Source: a virus. Taken from it: a stretch of DNA of 29,629 bases. The translations under genes and the position numbers were made by a program. Under the pieces are notes generated by a model that made no database searches, had not been told where the DNA came from, and saw only the letters and a program-made list of their open reading frames with translations. The stretch is from positions 1-29,629 of IMG/VR virus record IMGVR_UViG_3300036944_000570, one strand, 5' to 3'. This document shows positions 21,001 through 28,798 of this stretch, one piece after another (position 1 is the stretch's first letter; every line of letters starts with the position of its first letter).

Positions 21001-22831
21001 TAACCACGTTATAGAATTAAAAGCATATAACCCGCCAAAAGCGGTTGAAAGTCGCCAAGATAATTGGATAAAATTCGGCGAAAAAAACGACTATTATGAT
21101 TTTTTAATAGAGCGTTACAATAATTCTACAACAAATAACCAGGTTATAAATAATATTGTAAAATTAATTTACGGTAAAGGTTTAATTTCTAAAGATTCAG
21201 CGCAAAAACCTCAGGAATATGCACAATTAAAAACGCTTTTTACTAAAGAAAACGTAAAAAAAGCGATTACCGATATGTATTTATTGGGCCAATGTGCTTT
21301 TCAAATTATATATTCTAAAAATAAAAAGCAAATAGTTGAAGTTCAGCATATACCGGTTAATCTTTTAAGGCCCGAAAAATGCAATGCCGAGGGTATTATT
21401 GAAAATTATTACTATTCAGATAATTGGAAAAATTTAAGAGAATATCCTGCAAAACCTATCCCGGCTTTTGGTTATGGCGATCGTACTTTAGAGATTTTTA
21501 TGATCGGAAATTATACAATAGGGCAAAAGTATCTAAGTAGCGTTTCATATATTGGCGGACTTCCATACGCAAAGCTAGAAGAGGATATATCCGAGTATTT
21601 AATTTCATTAGTTGAGACAGGATTCACGCCGCTTAAGATACTGAATTTCAACAATGGAATCCCGGATTCGGACACTCAAAGACGAGTTAACGAAAGCGTT
21701 ATTGATCAAACCACAGGAGCAAGCGGCAAAAAATTAATAGTTTCTTTTAACTCAGACGAAACTAAAAAGACTACTATTGACAGCGTTAGTTTAGATAATG
21801 CCAGCGCTCAATATGAATATTTAAGCAACGAGGCACGCGCTAAAATTATGCTATCTCACGGGGTTACTTCCGGGCTTTTATTTGGTATTCCAACGGCAAA
21901 CGGTTTTAGCTCAAACGCGGACGAATTAAAAACGGCTTTTATGCTTTTTAATAACAACGTAATTATTCCAAATCAAGAGCAATTTTGTGACGGTATAGAT
22001 AAGATTTTAGCTTATAACGGTATAGCTTTGGATTTAGGTTTTGAGACGTTAAACACGCTAGAGGATACGATTGAAATAAGCGAATCCGATATATCTAATA
22101 AAACAATCTCAGCGGTTAACGCTATGAGTCCTTTGGTTGCTAATAAAGTTCTAGACTCGATGACTCCGGACGAAATTAGAAATCTAATAGGATTACCGCC
22201 AACGCTAGGAGGCTCGACACTTGACACGAAATTAAAATCAATTGAAGTTGAGGCGACGGATTTTAGCAGCGATTTAGATTTAAACGAATGGGAGCTTTGC
22301 GATAGTTCGGTAGTGGATTATGATAAAGAGGACGAATACGACGAAATAATTAAAAAAGCAAATAACCCTAGTTTATTTAAACGTATTCAGCATTTTGCTA
22401 GCACAGGAACAGCATACCCTAGACGTAATTCGGAACAGGATACAAAATTATTTAAGACGCGTTATAGATACAGCGGTAATGCAATAGGCGAGCGTGAATT
22501 TTGTAAAAAAATGTTACAGGCAAATAAGCTGTATAGAAAAGAGGATATTTTAGCAATGTCAAAGGTAACTGTTAACCCTGGTTTTGGAATGAGTCCGGAT
22601 CCTAACGAGCCTTATTCTATATGGTTATGGAAGGGCGGGGGCAAACTTTCGGAGGCTTATCCAAATGGAACGTGTAAGCACTTTTGGGTACGTGAAACAT
22701 ACCGCAGAAAAGGAACAGACATTTTAAGTCCTTTGGCTCAAAAAATAACGCCAGCGCAAGCTAGAAAAGAGGGCGAAATATTACCTACTAACGATCCGCG
22801 AGTTTACAAAGCTCCGCACGATATGAAATAA
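20990..22831 (+). CDS. Portal protein with an extra C-terminal domain, 613 aa
   Basis: Residues 1-400 resemble a portal subunit: WIKFGEKNDYYDFLIERYNNS and INNIVKLIYGKGL in the N-terminal part, a YLLGQCAFQIIYSKNK wing, a long stem helix region, and HGVTSGLLFGIPTANGFSSNADELKTAF, the usual post-stem signature with the GxSSN-like turn. EIRNLIGLPPTLGG (about 400-413) ends the portal clip as in many portals. Residues about 465-600 form an added domain (KTRYRYSGNAIGEREFCKKM, KLYRKEDILAMSK, VNPGFGMSP, YSIWLWKGGG, CKHFWVRETYRRKG) with a Cys/His-Trp motif and many aromatic and basic residues. Fused processing or head-binding domains of this kind recur in Bacteroidetes phages. The portal forms the dodecameric DNA entry ring. 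Confidence 0.82.
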   Translation: MSNNNHVIELKAYNPPKAVESRQDNWIKFGEKNDYYDFLIERYNNSTTNNQVINNIVKLIYGKGLISKDSAQKPQEYAQLKTLFTKENVKKAITDMYLLGQCAFQIIYSKNKKQIVEVQHIPVNLLRPEKCNAEGIIENYYYSDNWKNLREYPAKPIPAFGYGDRTLEIFMIGNYTIGQKYLSSVSYIGGLPYAKLEEDISEYLISLVETGFTPLKILNFNNGIPDSDTQRRVNESVIDQTTGASGKKLIVSFNSDETKKTTIDSVSLDNASAQYEYLSNEARAKIMLSHGVTSGLLFGIPTANGFSSNADELKTAFMLFNNNVIIPNQEQFCDGIDKILAYNGIALDLGFETLNTLEDTIEISESDISNKTISAVNAMSPLVANKVLDSMTPDEIRNLIGLPPTLGGSTLDTKLKSIEVEATDFSSDLDLNEWELCDSSVVDYDKEDEYDEIIKKANNPSLFKRIQHFASTGTAYPRRNSEQDTKLFKTRYRYSGNAIGEREFCKKMLQANKLYRKEDILAMSKVTVNPGFGMSPDPNEPYSIWLWKGGGKLSEAYPNGTCKHFWVRETYRRKGTDILSPLAQKITPAQARKEGEILPTNDPRVYKAPHDMK

Positions 22832-22837
22832 TAAATT

Positions 22838-23392
22838 ATGGCAAAAGCACTTTTTATAACGGACAAAGAATTAAAACAAATGACTGTTTTAAACGGGAAT
22901 TTAGATCCTGACAAAACAAAGCAGTTTGTTATTATCGCTCAAGATACCCACATTTATACATATTTGGGCAGTAATTTATTTGACAAAATTAACAACGATA
23001 TTGTAGCGGGTACTTTATCCGGTAATTATTTGAGCTTATTGAATAATTACATTAAGCCTATGGTAATACATTGGGCTATGGTTGAAATTTTACCTTTTAG
23101 CGCGTACACAATCGCAAACAAAGGAGTTTTTAAACATAGCAGCGAAAATAGCGTATCGGTTGAAAAATCCGAAATAGATTATTTAGTTGAAAAGGAGCGA
23201 CAAATTGCACAAAATTATACTCAAAAATTCATTGATTATATGGTTGATAATTTTACTTTGTTCCCGGAGTATTATTTAGCAAATACGGGAGATACTATTC
23301 CGTTTATGAGTGCTAATTTTGCGGGTTGGTATTTACCCCAAAATACAGGATTAGAGCGAAATGACACGGGCGATTTTAGATATAATAAATAA
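22838..23392 (+). CDS. Head-tail connector (adaptor) candidate, 184 aa
   Basis: A helical protein beginning MAKALFITDKELKQMTVLNG, with DTHIYTYLGSNLFDKINNDI, PMVIHWAMVEILPFSAYTIA and a long amphipathic helix (EKERQIAQNYTQKFIDYMVDNF). This looks like the gp6/Gp15 adaptor group that binds the portal clip: a short helical bundle with the signature Y-G..L...I. It follows the portal gene by six bases. The C-terminal part (FPEYYLANTGD) may contact the tail. Assignment from layout and pattern. Confidence 0.6.
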   Translation: MAKALFITDKELKQMTVLNGNLDPDKTKQFVIIAQDTHIYTYLGSNLFDKINNDIVAGTLSGNYLSLLNNYIKPMVIHWAMVEILPFSAYTIANKGVFKHSSENSVSVEKSEIDYLVEKERQIAQNYTQKFIDYMVDNFTLFPEYYLANTGDTIPFMSANFAGWYLPQNTGLERNDTGDFRYNK

Positions 23393-23397
23393 GCGAT

Positions 23398-23709
23398 ATG
23401 AACTTTGAACACATAAAAGGCGATACTTTTGACGCGGTAAATTTTCAAATTAATTTTAATTCAAACCCTTTGAATTTAACAGGGGCCACAATTAGAATGC
23501 AACTTAGAAAAGAATACCAAGGGTTAATATTTTTTAACGTAGCTTTGACGATAGTAAACGGATCTGCAGGGACTTTCAGAATTAATAAGCAAATAATTAA
23601 TATTGAGGCCTGGGATTATCTTTATGATATAGAAATTGCTTTGGCAGACGGGACAGTAAAAACGTGGGTAAGTGGTATTTTTTCAATCTCTAATAACGTG
23701 ACGGAATAA
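23398..23709 (+). CDS. BppU-like N-terminal-domain protein, 103 aa
   Basis: The sequence FEHIKGDTFDAVNFQINF, then PLNLTGATIRMQLRK and a YDIEIALADGTVKTWVSGIF end, has the all-beta sandwich pattern typical of the N-terminal domain of baseplate upper proteins and some tail-fiber adaptors (GDT--, LTGA-I-MQLR). It probably forms an adaptor between tail tip and fiber, whose gene starts at the overlapping base 23709. Confidence 0.6.
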   Translation: MNFEHIKGDTFDAVNFQINFNSNPLNLTGATIRMQLRKEYQGLIFFNVALTIVNGSAGTFRINKQIINIEAWDYLYDIEIALADGTVKTWVSGIFSISNNVTE

Positions 23710-25304
23710 TGGCAGATACAGTAGATATAAACGTAACGCAAACAGTTGAAACAGTTGATATAATAGTACAACCGAATTTAGTAACTGTAAATATTAATCA
23801 AATTGCACCTGGTCAAGGAGGTGCTACAAATTTAGGATATACACCAAGCCCGACAAATGGAATAGTAACAAGCGATACAGGAACGGACGCGACTATACCT
23901 TTGGCCGACGCTACAAATGCGGGATTATTAACACCGGCAGAAAAGACTAAAATAGCAAATATTCCAACCGCTACAAATCAAATAACTAATAACGGCTCGG
24001 ACGGTGTAAATCCTTTTATAACTGCATTAGATATTCCAACTGCTGGTCAAGCTGGAACAATAGTTAGAGAAGTTAAAAATATGACAGGCGCAACCTTAAC
24101 AAAAGGTACGGTCGTTTATATTAGTGGTGCAAATGGAAGTAAAGCGTTAGTATCAAAAGCACTTGCTACAACAGATGCTTTAAGTGCAAGAACATTCGGA
24201 TTACTACAATCAGATATTTTAAATAATGGTTTAGGAAATTGTGTTATCATTGGGGATTTAAGCGGGGTTGATACATCATCATTTGCAGAAGGAGCTCAAC
24301 TTTATTTAAGTGGAGTTACTGCGGGTACTTTTACTTCAACAAAAGTATTAGCACCTACACATTTAGTTTACGTTGGTAAAGTTACAAGAGTACACCCGAC
24401 ACAAGGACAAATCGAGGTTGGCATTCAAAATGGTTATGAATTAGAAGAAATACACGATTGCCAAATAATAACACCTCAAAACAATCAATTATTAGTTTAC
24501 GAAACTGCTACTGATTTATGGAAGAATAAAACCATAGGATTACAGCAAATTCTTAATAATGGAAACACAACCCAAACGGGTTTGACTTTTGACGTAGCGT
24601 CGGAAAATTTTGGAGTTCAAATAAATTTATCCAACGAAAATTCAAGCGGGATTGGCATACAAACAAATTCAGGTTTGGCAGGGGTAACCCCGATTTCAAT
24701 TTCAAACGAAAATGAACAAATTTTCAATTTAGACAATGTAGGTAATGCAACAGCAAAAGCATTCATAAAAGATGGAGGCACATCTTCTCAATTTTTAATG
24801 GCGGATGGCTCAACATCAAGTGGAGGTACACCACCAATTAATGCTTATTCATTTTTAGCAAATAACACAAATGCAACAGCAACTCCTACTGCACAACCTT
24901 TTGAAAATTTAACAAATGAATCATATACAAGCACTATTGTTTGGACAGGTGGTTCTGCTCCAAGTAATTCTACGCAACACACTTACTCTTTATCTCAAAT
25001 TGGTAATTTAGTAACACTAATTATAAATTTATCTTATGGAACTGCGGGAGCAGCTACTTTAACAGCAGTTGCTTGTGAATTACCAAATACAGCGCCAACA
25101 CCAGCTTTACCTACATCTGTTTCAGCTGTTGGAGATGTTTTAAATTATGGAAGTGGTTTAATTAGTGCGTTAAAAACAGCTAACACAGTATTTAATTCAG
25201 TTGCTTTAAGAATAAAATCAACAGGTGTTTATGAAGTTGCAGTCACAAGAACAACAGGAGTAGGAGCAAAACAAGCATATATAACAATTCAATACTTCGT
25301 ATAA
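23709..25304 (+). CDS. Tail fiber / receptor-binding appendage protein, 531 aa
   Basis: Asn/Thr/Ala/Gly-rich with GYTPSPTNGIVTSDTGTDAT and TPAEKTKIANI (about 43-90), a segment shared by many Flavobacterium-group fiber proteins. It continues with EVKNMTGATLTKGTVVYISG, GLLQSDILNNGLGNCVIIGD and VLAPTHLVYVGKVTRVHPTQ, beta-structured repeats that suggest a trimeric shaft or carrier domain. The last third is Ala/Thr/Ser-rich beta and may carry the receptor-binding tip. The A/T-rich, lower-complexity 3' part suggests diversification. It starts on the last base of the preceding stop and is followed immediately by a small gene, a possible fiber chaperone. Confidence 0.7.
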   Translation: MADTVDINVTQTVETVDIIVQPNLVTVNINQIAPGQGGATNLGYTPSPTNGIVTSDTGTDATIPLADATNAGLLTPAEKTKIANIPTATNQITNNGSDGVNPFITALDIPTAGQAGTIVREVKNMTGATLTKGTVVYISGANGSKALVSKALATTDALSARTFGLLQSDILNNGLGNCVIIGDLSGVDTSSFAEGAQLYLSGVTAGTFTSTKVLAPTHLVYVGKVTRVHPTQGQIEVGIQNGYELEEIHDCQIITPQNNQLLVYETATDLWKNKTIGLQQILNNGNTTQTGLTFDVASENFGVQINLSNENSSGIGIQTNSGLAGVTPISISNENEQIFNLDNVGNATAKAFIKDGGTSSQFLMADGSTSSGGTPPINAYSFLANNTNATATPTAQPFENLTNESYTSTIVWTGGSAPSNSTQHTYSLSQIGNLVTLIINLSYGTAGAATLTAVACELPNTAPTPALPTSVSAVGDVLNYGSGLISALKTANTVFNSVALRIKSTGVYEVAVTRTTGVGAKQAYITIQYFV

Positions 25305-25475
25305 ATGAAACACATAAGACAAATTAATTCAGTAGGTACAGATAGTTATACCATTGTAATAGCTGAAGAGCCGTTAGAATTACACCCGTCAATAGTTAAT
25401 AATCCCGATTTATTTGAAATTTCAGAGGACGAAATTCCAGAACAACACCAATATTTGCAATATGAAATATCTTAA
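25305..25475 (+). CDS. Small protein following the fiber gene, 56 aa
   Basis: MKHIRQINSVGTDSYTIVIA, with an acidic second half (LFEISEDEIPEQHQYLQY). The ATG begins directly after the fiber stop codon and its end overlaps the holin start by 14 bases. Small proteins in this position in related phages may be fiber-assembly chaperones; nothing in the sequence proves it. Confidence 0.6.
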   Translation: MKHIRQINSVGTDSYTIVIAEEPLELHPSIVNNPDLFEISEDEIPEQHQYLQYEIS

Positions 25476-25893
25476 CTATATTTTAAGTAGCTTAGTTGTA
25501 TTATTTGTGCCGATACAGGGGATATTAATTTCAGTTGGAATGGCAATAATTTTAGACACGTTTACAGGCGTTTTTAAGGCCGTAAAATTAAACGGCTGGC
25601 AAAGTATTAAAAGCCGAACTTTGTCGCAAATCGTGTCAAAATTATTGCTTTACGAAGTGTGTATTTTGTTATTATTTGTAATTGACAAATTCATATTAAA
25701 CGAATTTATAATAAAATGGCTAGGAATTAATTATATGTTTACCAAAATTTGCGCAATACTTCTTATATTTGTTGAGTTAGTCAGCATAAAAGAGAACATC
25801 GAGGCTAGTTATAATATTAGTATATGGAAGCTATTAAAAAATCTATTTTTGCGGGCCAAAGAAATTAAACAAGATATAGATCAAATCAAATGA
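25462..25893 (+). CDS. Holin, Holin_4-type, 143 aa
   Basis: The start is ATG 25462 (MKYLNYILSSLVVLF), as an upstream in-frame TTG lies in the preceding gene. It has three to four hydrophobic segments: about 4-34 in two parts (SSLVVLFVPI; ILISVGMAIILDTFTGVFKAV), about 63-80 (LLLYEVCILLLFVIDKFI) and about 90-112 (MFTKICAILLIFVELVSI). The basic tail (LKNLFLRAKEIKQDIDQIK) lies in the cytoplasm. The DTFTGVFKAVKLNGWQSIKSR motif is typical of the Bacteroidetes/Gram-positive holin_4 family. It would permeabilise the inner membrane and release the amidase encoded at 25890. Its TGA overlaps the next ATG. Confidence 0.8.
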   Translation: MKYLNYILSSLVVLFVPIQGILISVGMAIILDTFTGVFKAVKLNGWQSIKSRTLSQIVSKLLLYEVCILLLFVIDKFILNEFIIKWLGINYMFTKICAILLIFVELVSIKENIEASYNISIWKLLKNLFLRAKEIKQDIDQIK

Positions 25894-26294
25894 GAATAAT
25901 AAAATATATTGTAATACATTGCACAGCTACGCAACCAAACACAAAAAAAGAAGCTATTTTAAATTATTGGAAAAATACGCTTAAATGGAAGTCGGTAGGC
26001 TATCATAGATTGATTGACGCTAACGGTATTATTCACGAGCTTGCAAATTACGATCAAATCACAAACGGGGTAAAAGGTTATAATTCGGAGTCAATCCATT
26101 TTAGCTATATTGGTGGGATTGATGAAGCCGGACGCCCAAAAGACACTAGAACAATAAAACAAAAAGAGAGTTTATTGTATTTAGTGCAAAAGACGAAAAA
26201 AAAATATCCTGAGGCTATCGTTTTAGGTCATAAAGATTTTAAAGGAGTTGTAAAAGCGTGTCCTAGTTTTGACGCGAAAACCGAGTACAAATGA
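25890..26294 (+). CDS. Endolysin: T7-lysozyme-type N-acetylmuramoyl-L-alanine amidase, 134 aa
   Basis: Zinc ligands are visible as His10 (YIVIHCTA), His114 (VLGHKDF) and Cys124 (KACPSF), and Lys122 two residues before the Cys matches T7 Lys128. Tyr38 (GYHRLI) sits where T7 has Tyr46. Length and order match the compact amidase_2/PGRP-like domain without a cell-wall binding module. It lacks a signal peptide, so it depends on the holin. It cleaves the amide bond between MurNAc and L-Ala. The downstream spanin gene overlaps it by four bases. Confidence 0.92.
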   Translation: MRIIKYIVIHCTATQPNTKKEAILNYWKNTLKWKSVGYHRLIDANGIIHELANYDQITNGVKGYNSESIHFSYIGGIDEAGRPKDTRTIKQKESLLYLVQKTKKKYPEAIVLGHKDFKGVVKACPSFDAKTEYK

Positions 26295-26725
26295 AAAATG
26301 TAATTTTGTTTTTATTAATTTTATTTTCGTCCTGTTCTACTCGAAAAGTAGCAATAGACAAAGTAAAAAAGGATAGTTTGTCCCAAATTTCAACTAAAAT
26401 AGGGACGAATGAAACTATTAAAATTGAAACTAAAAACGATATTATAATCGATGAGTTTACAATTATGCCTTTTGACACGTGCAAGGATATTGTAGTAAAC
26501 GGAATTACCTATAAAAACGCTATTTTAAGATACAAAAAGACAAAAGATAACACTATACAAGTTAAAGACAAAAAAACGTCTAAAATCGAACAAAAAAAAC
26601 AAACTACAAAGGTCGAAATTGAAACAAAAAATAAAGAAACCGAAAAGAAAACTATTATTCCCTGGTGGATTTATTTACTTTTAGCCGGTGGCCTTTATTT
26701 AATTTACCTAGATTATAAATTATGA
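26291..26725 (+). CDS. Unimolecular spanin (lipoprotein with C-terminal TM), 144 aa
   Basis: The N-terminus is a lipoprotein signal (MKNVILFLLILFSSC) with a lipobox FSSC, lipidation expected at Cys15. The body is Lys/Glu/Thr-rich and likely helical-extended (KKTSKIEQKKQTTKVEIET). The C-terminus is a single hydrophobic span (IPWWIYLLLAGGLYLIYL, about 122-140) followed by DYKL. An outer-membrane lipid anchor plus an inner-membrane anchor in one chain is the T1 gp11-type u-spanin, which fuses the two membranes at the end of lysis. It lies directly after the amidase gene, as expected, and supports a Gram-negative host. Confidence 0.85.
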   Translation: MKNVILFLLILFSSCSTRKVAIDKVKKDSLSQISTKIGTNETIKIETKNDIIIDEFTIMPFDTCKDIVVNGITYKNAILRYKKTKDNTIQVKDKKTSKIEQKKQTTKVEIETKNKETEKKTIIPWWIYLLLAGGLYLIYLDYKL

Positions 26726-27873
26726 CTTCAAAATGGGCCGTTTACGACAATAAAATAATAGAATTTTTTGAGCATAACGAAACGGCAAACCATTGGGAGG
26801 CTGCTAAATTTTTATCCCCGGTTAAAAAACACCCAACTATAAAAGCGTTTTCGCTTTACATTAAAAGAAACAAATCGCGTTTATTAAATTTAAACGAGGG
26901 AATTTTTGACGCTTGCGAAGAGATAAACGTCGATTTTGACACGGCTAAAAACATTTGGATTAAGACAAAAAATGTCAGCGGTTTTGTAGTAAATCCAAAT
27001 TACAAACCGATTGAGCAAAAGGAATTAAATAGTTTACAATCCGATTTAATTGCGGACTTGAAACAATATTCGCCAAAATTTGTCAAACTTGAAAGGCTAG
27101 AAAATACAAACTCTTATTTATTAGTCCTGGATCCAGCCGATATACACATCGGTAAATTATGCGATTCATTTGAAACGGGAGAAAGTTACAATAGTCAAAT
27201 AGCAGTACAAAGAGTTTTAGAGGGTGTAAAAGGGATTTTGCAAAAAGTAAGCTCGTTTAATATTGATAAAATTTTATTTATCGGCGGTAATGATATTTTA
27301 CACATCGATAACGCTAGGCGAACTACAACCTCAGGAACGCCACAAGATACAGACGGGCAGTGGCACAATAATTTTTTAATCGCAAAACAATTATACGTTG
27401 AAGTTTTAGAAATTTTGCTATCGGTGGCCGATGTTCATTTTACTTTTAACCCGTCAAATCACGATTATACAAACGGATTTTTTTTGGCCCAGGTTATAGA
27501 AACGTATTTTAGAAATTGCGAAAATATAACTTTTGATTGCTCAGTATCACACCGAAAAGCGTTTCAATATTACAATAATTTAATCGGAACAACCCACGGG
27601 GACGGAGCTAAACAACAAGATTTACCTCTTTTAATGGCGGTTGAGTTTTCTAAAGAGTGGGCCGAAACCAAACATCGATACGTTTATACACACCACGTAC
27701 ACCACAAAACTAGTAAAGACTTTGCCGGTATAACCGTTGAGAGTTTACGAAGTCCCTCCGGCGCGGATAGTTGGCACCATAGAAACGGATACCAACACGC
27801 ACCAAAAGCCGTCGAGGGTTTTTTACATTGTAAAGTCAACAGGCAAATCGCTCGGATCACTCATATTTTTTAA
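26722..27873 (+). CDS. Calcineurin-like metallophosphoesterase, 383 aa
   Basis: Residues 1-125 are a helical, partly wHTH-like N-terminal region (WAVYDNKIIEFFEHNETANH...). The catalytic part has the full metal-binding series: LDPADIHIGK (D-x-H, about 137-146), FIGGNDILH (GxND, about 188-196), FNPSNHDYT (NHD, about 242-250), THGDGAK (His, about 294-300) and THHVHHKTS (HxH-type, about 327-335). The fold is shared with Mre11/SbcD-type nucleases and phage phosphoesterases. Its position after the lysis genes and before the convergent leftward genes is odd for a DNA-processing enzyme, yet it is coupled to the spanin gene by ATGA. DNA cleavage, nucleotide-signal hydrolysis and end processing are all possible. 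The 3' end overlaps the opposite-strand gene at 27823-28017. Confidence 0.8.
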   Translation: MTSKWAVYDNKIIEFFEHNETANHWEAAKFLSPVKKHPTIKAFSLYIKRNKSRLLNLNEGIFDACEEINVDFDTAKNIWIKTKNVSGFVVNPNYKPIEQKELNSLQSDLIADLKQYSPKFVKLERLENTNSYLLVLDPADIHIGKLCDSFETGESYNSQIAVQRVLEGVKGILQKVSSFNIDKILFIGGNDILHIDNARRTTTSGTPQDTDGQWHNNFLIAKQLYVEVLEILLSVADVHFTFNPSNHDYTNGFFLAQVIETYFRNCENITFDCSVSHRKAFQYYNNLIGTTHGDGAKQQDLPLLMAVEFSKEWAETKHRYVYTHHVHHKTSKDFAGITVESLRSPSGADSWHHRNGYQHAPKAVEGFLHCKVNRQIARITHIF

Positions 27874-28017
27874 CTCCCAATACTCATCACATTTACCGTC
27901 TTTTATGGGTGGCTTTAAAAAATAAGATTGTCTAAATTCGCTAGGTTTTGCTTTGTATCGGTAACACGTTTGAGCCAAAGGGCAATAGTTACCACTGCAT
28001 AATGTTATATCTGGCAT
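27823..28017 (-). CDS. Small four-cysteine protein, 64 aa
   Basis: MPDITLCSGNYCPLAQTCYR, then AKPSEFRQSYFLKPPIKDGK and CDEYW. Cysteines 7, 12, 18 and 43 would suit a zinc or Fe-S site. The C-x(4)-C-x(5)-C plus QSYF-xxPP layout matches a recurring small Bacteroidetes phage protein of unknown role. It is convergent with and overlaps the last 51 bases of the metallophosphoesterase gene and is the terminal gene of the leftward unit. The antisense overlap, with no terminator between, is unusual. Confidence 0.7.
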   Translation of the reverse strand: MPDITLCSGNYCPLAQTCYRYKAKPSEFRQSYFLKPPIKDGKCDEYWELKNMSDPSDLPVDFTM

Positions 28018-28019
28018 AG

Positions 28020-28169
28020 TTATTTTTTTTTAATTTGATTTTGTAAATCCCGAATAATATTTTTACAATCATTCCATTCATTGTATAAATCAATATACTT
28101 TTTATTTAAAGTAAATAATTCAATTCTTAACTCTACTATTTTATCAATTAAATTTTCAATTGTTTTCAT
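28020..28169 (-). CDS. Tiny coiled-coil protein, 49 aa
   Basis: Read from ATG 28169: MKTIENLIDKIVELRIELF, then KKYIDLYNEWNDCKNIIRDL and a basic tail (QNQIKKK). Heptad spacing of Ile/Leu is evident across the whole length. It ends two bases before the next leftward start at 28017. No family recognised. Confidence 0.6.
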   Translation of the reverse strand: MKTIENLIDKIVELRIELFTLNKKYIDLYNEWNDCKNIIRDLQNQIKKK

Positions 28170-28171
28170 TG

Positions 28172-28333
28172 TTATTTTTTTATAGTTTCTAATTTTCTTA
28201 TTTCATCAATAATCATATTCATTATTCTATGATAATCATTTGGAGTTACTAATCTTTCAGATGTTAATTCAAATTTTATTTCACAATAATTAGTTCCAGT
28301 TTCTGGATTATATTTATATTCAATTGTTTTCAT
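28172..28333 (-). CDS. Small hypothetical protein, 53 aa
   Basis: MKTIEYKYNPETGTNYCEIK (strand-turn-strand), then FELTSERLVTPNDYHRIMNM and a lysine-rich helix (IIDEIRKLETIKK). It shares the MKTIE opening with the neighbouring 49-residue protein, so the two starts may derive from a duplication. It ends two bases before that gene. Confidence 0.6.
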   Translation of the reverse strand: MKTIEYKYNPETGTNYCEIKFELTSERLVTPNDYHRIMNMIIDEIRKLETIKK

Positions 28334-28336
28334 AAA

Positions 28337-28612
28337 TTATAACGGTTGTTTAATTCCTATTTCATATTTCGATTGTTTGTTTGTAAATTTAAGGAGTATA
28401 AATAGTTGTTCGGCTTCAGAGTAGTCTATTCTATTTTTTTCGTTAAACTCAATTATTAATCCGTTGCCGTCATTTATAATACTCATACAAATAGTTCCTT
28501 TTATATGGTCATTCCATTCACTTGTATTGCTGTAATAAAGTACGTGTAAATTATTAGCTGTTAATTCGTAATCGTACTCGTGTAAATCATTTACAAAAAT
28601 TTGTTTTTTCAT
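28337..28612 (-). CDS. Small hypothetical protein, 91 aa
   Basis: Begins MKKQIFVNDLHEYDYELTAN and shows alternating strands (LHVLYYSNTSEWND; ICMSIINDGNGLIIEFNE), then YSEAEQLFILLKFTNKQSKYEIG. An acidic alpha/beta protein of about 91 residues with no motif. It is one of a run of small leftward genes; its composition and packed neighbours support translation. Host-takeover or anti-defence function is inference only. Confidence 0.6.
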   Translation of the reverse strand: MKKQIFVNDLHEYDYELTANNLHVLYYSNTSEWNDHIKGTICMSIINDGNGLIIEFNEKNRIDYSEAEQLFILLKFTNKQSKYEIGIKQPL

Positions 28613-28615
28613 TTT

Positions 28616-28798
28616 TTATTTATTTAAATTAGAATTATTTTTATTTTTCAAAAACATCAACATTTTAGCGCGATGTTTTGAGTAGCATATTTTGCCACAA
28701 TACAAATCCTCAGTGAAACCGATTGAAATGATTTTACTACATTTATTGCATAGTGTAGCACCTTTGCCGTTGTTAAATTTGTGGATTGGGTTTATCAT
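28616..28798 (-). CDS. Small zinc-ribbon-like protein, 60 aa
   Basis: Two cysteine pairs, C17-x-x-C20 (GATLCNKCSKII) and C34-x(3)-C38 (LYCGKICYSKH), with a basic C-terminus (RAKMLMFLKNKNNSNLNK) that could bind nucleic acid. The GATLCNKCxxIISxG pattern recurs in small Bacteroidetes phage proteins. The ATG overlaps the upstream stop (28795-28798). DNA/RNA binding is likely, target unknown. Confidence 0.65.
   Translation of the reverse strand: MINPIHKFNNGKGATLCNKCSKIISIGFTEDLYCGKICYSKHRAKMLMFLKNKNNSNLNK

Noticed and set aside
27737-27925. Rightward open frame overlapping the end of the metallophosphoesterase
   Set aside because: Out of frame with the conserved C-terminus of the enzyme and antisense to the better-supported four-cysteine gene.
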